Source: Deltaproteobacteria bacterium
GTDB lineage: Bacteria; Myxococcota; B64-G9
Length of the DNA stretch: 6,571 bases
Assembly: GCA_003647095.1 (NCBI GenBank)
Contig: QMME01000228.1
Coordinates: 1 to 6,571, forward strand
Direction: 5' to 3'
Positions within the stretch are counted from its first letter, which is position 1. Every line of letters starts with the position of its first letter. Of this stretch, positions 4,839 through 6,571 are shown piece by piece. The position numbers were made by a program, and so were the translations under genes. The notes beneath the pieces are model-generated. The model made no database searches and was not told the DNA's origin. It was given only the letters and a program-made list of their open reading frames with translations.

Positions 4839-6571
4839 TCAGGGCAGGTCCAGGCCGTTGGTGGAGGTGTGAGTCACCCAGTCCAGCAAGGTGCTGATGT
4901 CGCCGGCGTCGAAATCGAAGCCACCGGCGAGCAGTCCCAGGTGGTAGGCGGCAAACGACCAGTGCAGCAGCTGGTCGGCCCCGGGGCTGGCCAGTCCCCC
5001 GTCGGCCGCCCGCGGCCAGCCGGCCGGCAGGGTCGGCAGCGTGAACGAGGTGGTGCCGCCCGGGGTGTAGACCTTCCACAGGGTGGAACGGTTGGTGACC
5101 ACGGTGATGTCGCCGCAGTTGCTGCCGATGGAGTAGGTGCTGGTGTCGAGTAGCTCCAGCGCATGCTCGGTCAGCTCCACGGTACTCGACGAATAGGAGA
5201 CGTCGTTCCACTGGTAGGTGGCCGCCCCGCTCAGGAGGAGCGGGGTTATTCCCAGCAGCTGTCCGAAGTCGAGCGAACCGCCTCCCGGGCCCAGGTTGCC
5301 GCTGCGGTCCAGCACCCCCGAGGTGGCCGCCGACTTCCACTCGTCGCCCGGGGGCAGGGTACTGGAATCGAGGTAGGCCGATACTCCGAAGCCCAGGTAG
5401 CCGATGCCGGCATAGGGTCCGCTGTCGGCCACCGTGGTGACGGTCCCGGTGCCGCCGGCCAACTGCTTGAAGCCCATGATGAACATGGGCCCGCTGCCCT
5501 GGCCGCCGGTCCAGTCGCCCAGGGCCAGGCACAGGTCGTCCGAGCCCGCCAGCGAGGGGTGCTTGTCGCTGAGCTGGCAGCCGGCGTTGGCGTCGAGAGT
5601 GGTACCGGCGTCGATGGGCACATCGGTCTCGTCGCCGCCGATGCTGGCGCGCTGGATGAGCCCGATGCGCTGGACCTCGAGCAGGGGCACAATGCCGGCC
5701 AGGCTGCCGCCGTTGAGCATCAGGTCGACGACGTCGCTCCAGGGCACCTGTCCGGCCAGGGCCACGATGTGCTGGTCGCTGGCTCCCAGCTCGAGCGGTA
5801 CGGTGGTGTAGCGGTGCTCGTTGACGGTGATGTTGAAGATGATGTAGCGCTCCACCTGCCCGGGGACGTAGACGTTGGTGGGCATCTCCGCCCACTGGTC
5901 TCCTATCAGGGGAATATTGGCCGCCAGCCAGCAGTCCTTCTCCTGGGCCAGCAGGTCGTCGAAGCGGAAGCGCACCAGCGAGTCGAGGCCGAGCTGGTTC
6001 ATCACCATGGCCGCGTCCAGCCAGCCGTCGCGGGTGACCACCGGCAGACCGGTCACCTGGCCCTCGATGGTGGCCGTGGCCGGCGGGGTGGCAATGGGTT
6101 CCAGGTAGAGCACCAGGTCGGCGGCGTCGCTGTCAGCGTAGGAGGTATAGCCGTAACCCTCCAGGCCGGCGGTGACCATGAGCGGGCCCAGCAGGGCCGA
6201 GCCGTGGTCGGTGAACTCCAGGTAGCCATGGGCGTCGGTCCGGCCGGTGTTGGGCGCCGTGGCGCTACCGGCCAGGACGTTTTCGAAGTCGGGCTCGAAG
6301 ATGTCGCCCTCCCACCCGCCTACCATGACGTAGGCGCCGGCGAGCGGCCCGCCGCTGGCGGCATCCAGCACCCGTACCCGCAGGTTGTCGTCCAGGCGGC
6401 AGCCGCCCGCGGTACCGCTGGCGGGAGCGGCGAAGGTGATGGTGACGGTGTTGGCCAGGGTTACCAGGCTCGACTGGCAGGAGCCGGAGCCGGTCTGCGC
6501 CGTCACCGTTACCATGGTGTCGTTGCCGGCCGGGGACGAGGCCGGGGCTGGCAGCACCCGGAAATAGGTAC
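4839..6571 (-). CDS. Large, probably secreted protein with carboxypeptidase-regulatory-like domain (N-terminus outside window)
   Basis: The frame is open from the window edge (5' partial) to TGA at 4839, giving 576 complete residues. A GTG at 6557 could be read as a start, but the frame stays open upstream of it and begins in the middle of a beta-rich segment (TYFRVLPAP, then TMVTVTAQTGSGSC), so the true start and any signal peptide are off the edge. Residues of about 63-158 (RVRVLDAASGGPLAGAYVMV, then GRTDAHGYLEF and LMVTAGLEGY) have the pattern of a carboxypeptidase regulatory-like, transthyretin-type beta-sandwich. A second beta-rich region starts near ATIEGQVTGLP (about 166) and continues with YIIFNITVNEH. 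The C-terminal 250 residues are rich in Gly, Ser, Thr and Asp, contain WKVYTPGG and FDFDAGD, and match no family I can name. Six Cys residues are spread along the chain. No C-terminal sorting tag or anchor is visible. An extracytoplasmic location is inferred from composition and neighbours. Confidence 0.85.
   Translation of the reverse strand, partial: TYFRVLPAPASSPAGNDTMVTVTAQTGSGSCQSSLVTLANTVTITFAAPASGTAGGCRLDDNLRVRVLDAASGGPLAGAYVMVGGWEGDIFEPDFENVLAGSATAPNTGRTDAHGYLEFTDHGSALLGPLMVTAGLEGYGYTSYADSDAADLVLYLEPIATPPATATIEGQVTGLPVVTRDGWLDAAMVMNQLGLDSLVRFRFDDLLAQEKDCWLAANIPLIGDQWAEMPTNVYVPGQVERYIIFNITVNEHRYTTVPLELGASDQHIVALAGQVPWSDVVDLMLNGGSLAGIVPLLEVQRIGLIQRASIGGDETDVPIDAGTTLDANAGCQLSDKHPSLAGSDDLCLALGDWTGGQGSGPMFIMGFKQLAGGTGTVTTVADSGPYAGIGYLGFGVSAYLDSSTLPPGDEWKSAATSGVLDRSGNLGPGGGSLDFGQLLGITPLLLSGAATYQWNDVSYSSSTVELTEHALELLDTSTYSIGSNCGDITVVTNRSTLWKVYTPGGTTSFTLPTLPAGWPRAADGGLASPGADQLLHWSFAAYHLGLLAGGFDFDAGDISTLLDWVTHTSTNGLDLP

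Noticed and set aside
4816..5895. Minus-strand open frame of 359 residues overlapping the large secreted protein
   Set aside because: Arg/His/Pro-rich translation in a different frame of the same DNA; the other frame shows domain-like sequence and continues to the window edge.
6555..6557. GTG at 6557 as the true start of the large secreted protein
   Set aside because: The frame stays open to the window edge, no signal peptide follows, and the sequence begins inside a beta-rich segment.

Overview
The window is a high-GC bacterial segment from a Gram-negative envelope-rich genome. It carries a TonB-dependent outer-membrane receptor, a lipoprotein with a clear lipobox, a signal-peptide-bearing probable outer-membrane barrel, and a large exported-looking protein. 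High GC, many lone secreted proteins and a carboxypeptidase-regulatory-like fold would fit Myxococcota or related former Deltaproteobacteria. That placement is a guess from style; there is no rRNA or marker gene here.

All four genes lie on the minus strand, so transcription runs from high to low coordinates. In transcription order they are: (i) 6571-4839, a protein truncated at its N-terminus by the window edge, with a carboxypeptidase-regulatory-like beta-sandwich and an unrecognised C-terminal region; (ii) after 121 bp, 4717-3410, a predicted outer-membrane beta-barrel with a Pro/Ala-rich C-terminal tail; (iii) after 214 bp, 3195-1858, a periplasmic-binding-protein-like lipoprotein of the branched-chain amino-acid (LivJ, type I) class; (iv) overlapping it by 31 bp, 1888-1, a TonB-dependent receptor whose C-terminal barrel end runs off the window. 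Gene (iv) is not obvious as a closed reading frame because its stop lies outside the window, but it translates cleanly and has a textbook plug domain.

No ABC permease, ATPase or cytoplasmic enzyme is visible. The notable arrangement is a solute-binding lipoprotein directly and probably translationally coupled to a TonB-dependent receptor. This suggests (inference) a ligand-capture and outer-membrane uptake pair in place of a standard ABC cassette. The two upstream genes may be accessory envelope components. Three short sequence elements are shared in order and orientation by the two noncoding gaps (4718-4838 and 3196-3409), and two of them keep almost the same distance to the start codon. They may mark common regulation.

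No RNA gene, mobile element or CRISPR array was seen. No stretch longer than 300 bases lacks a gene.
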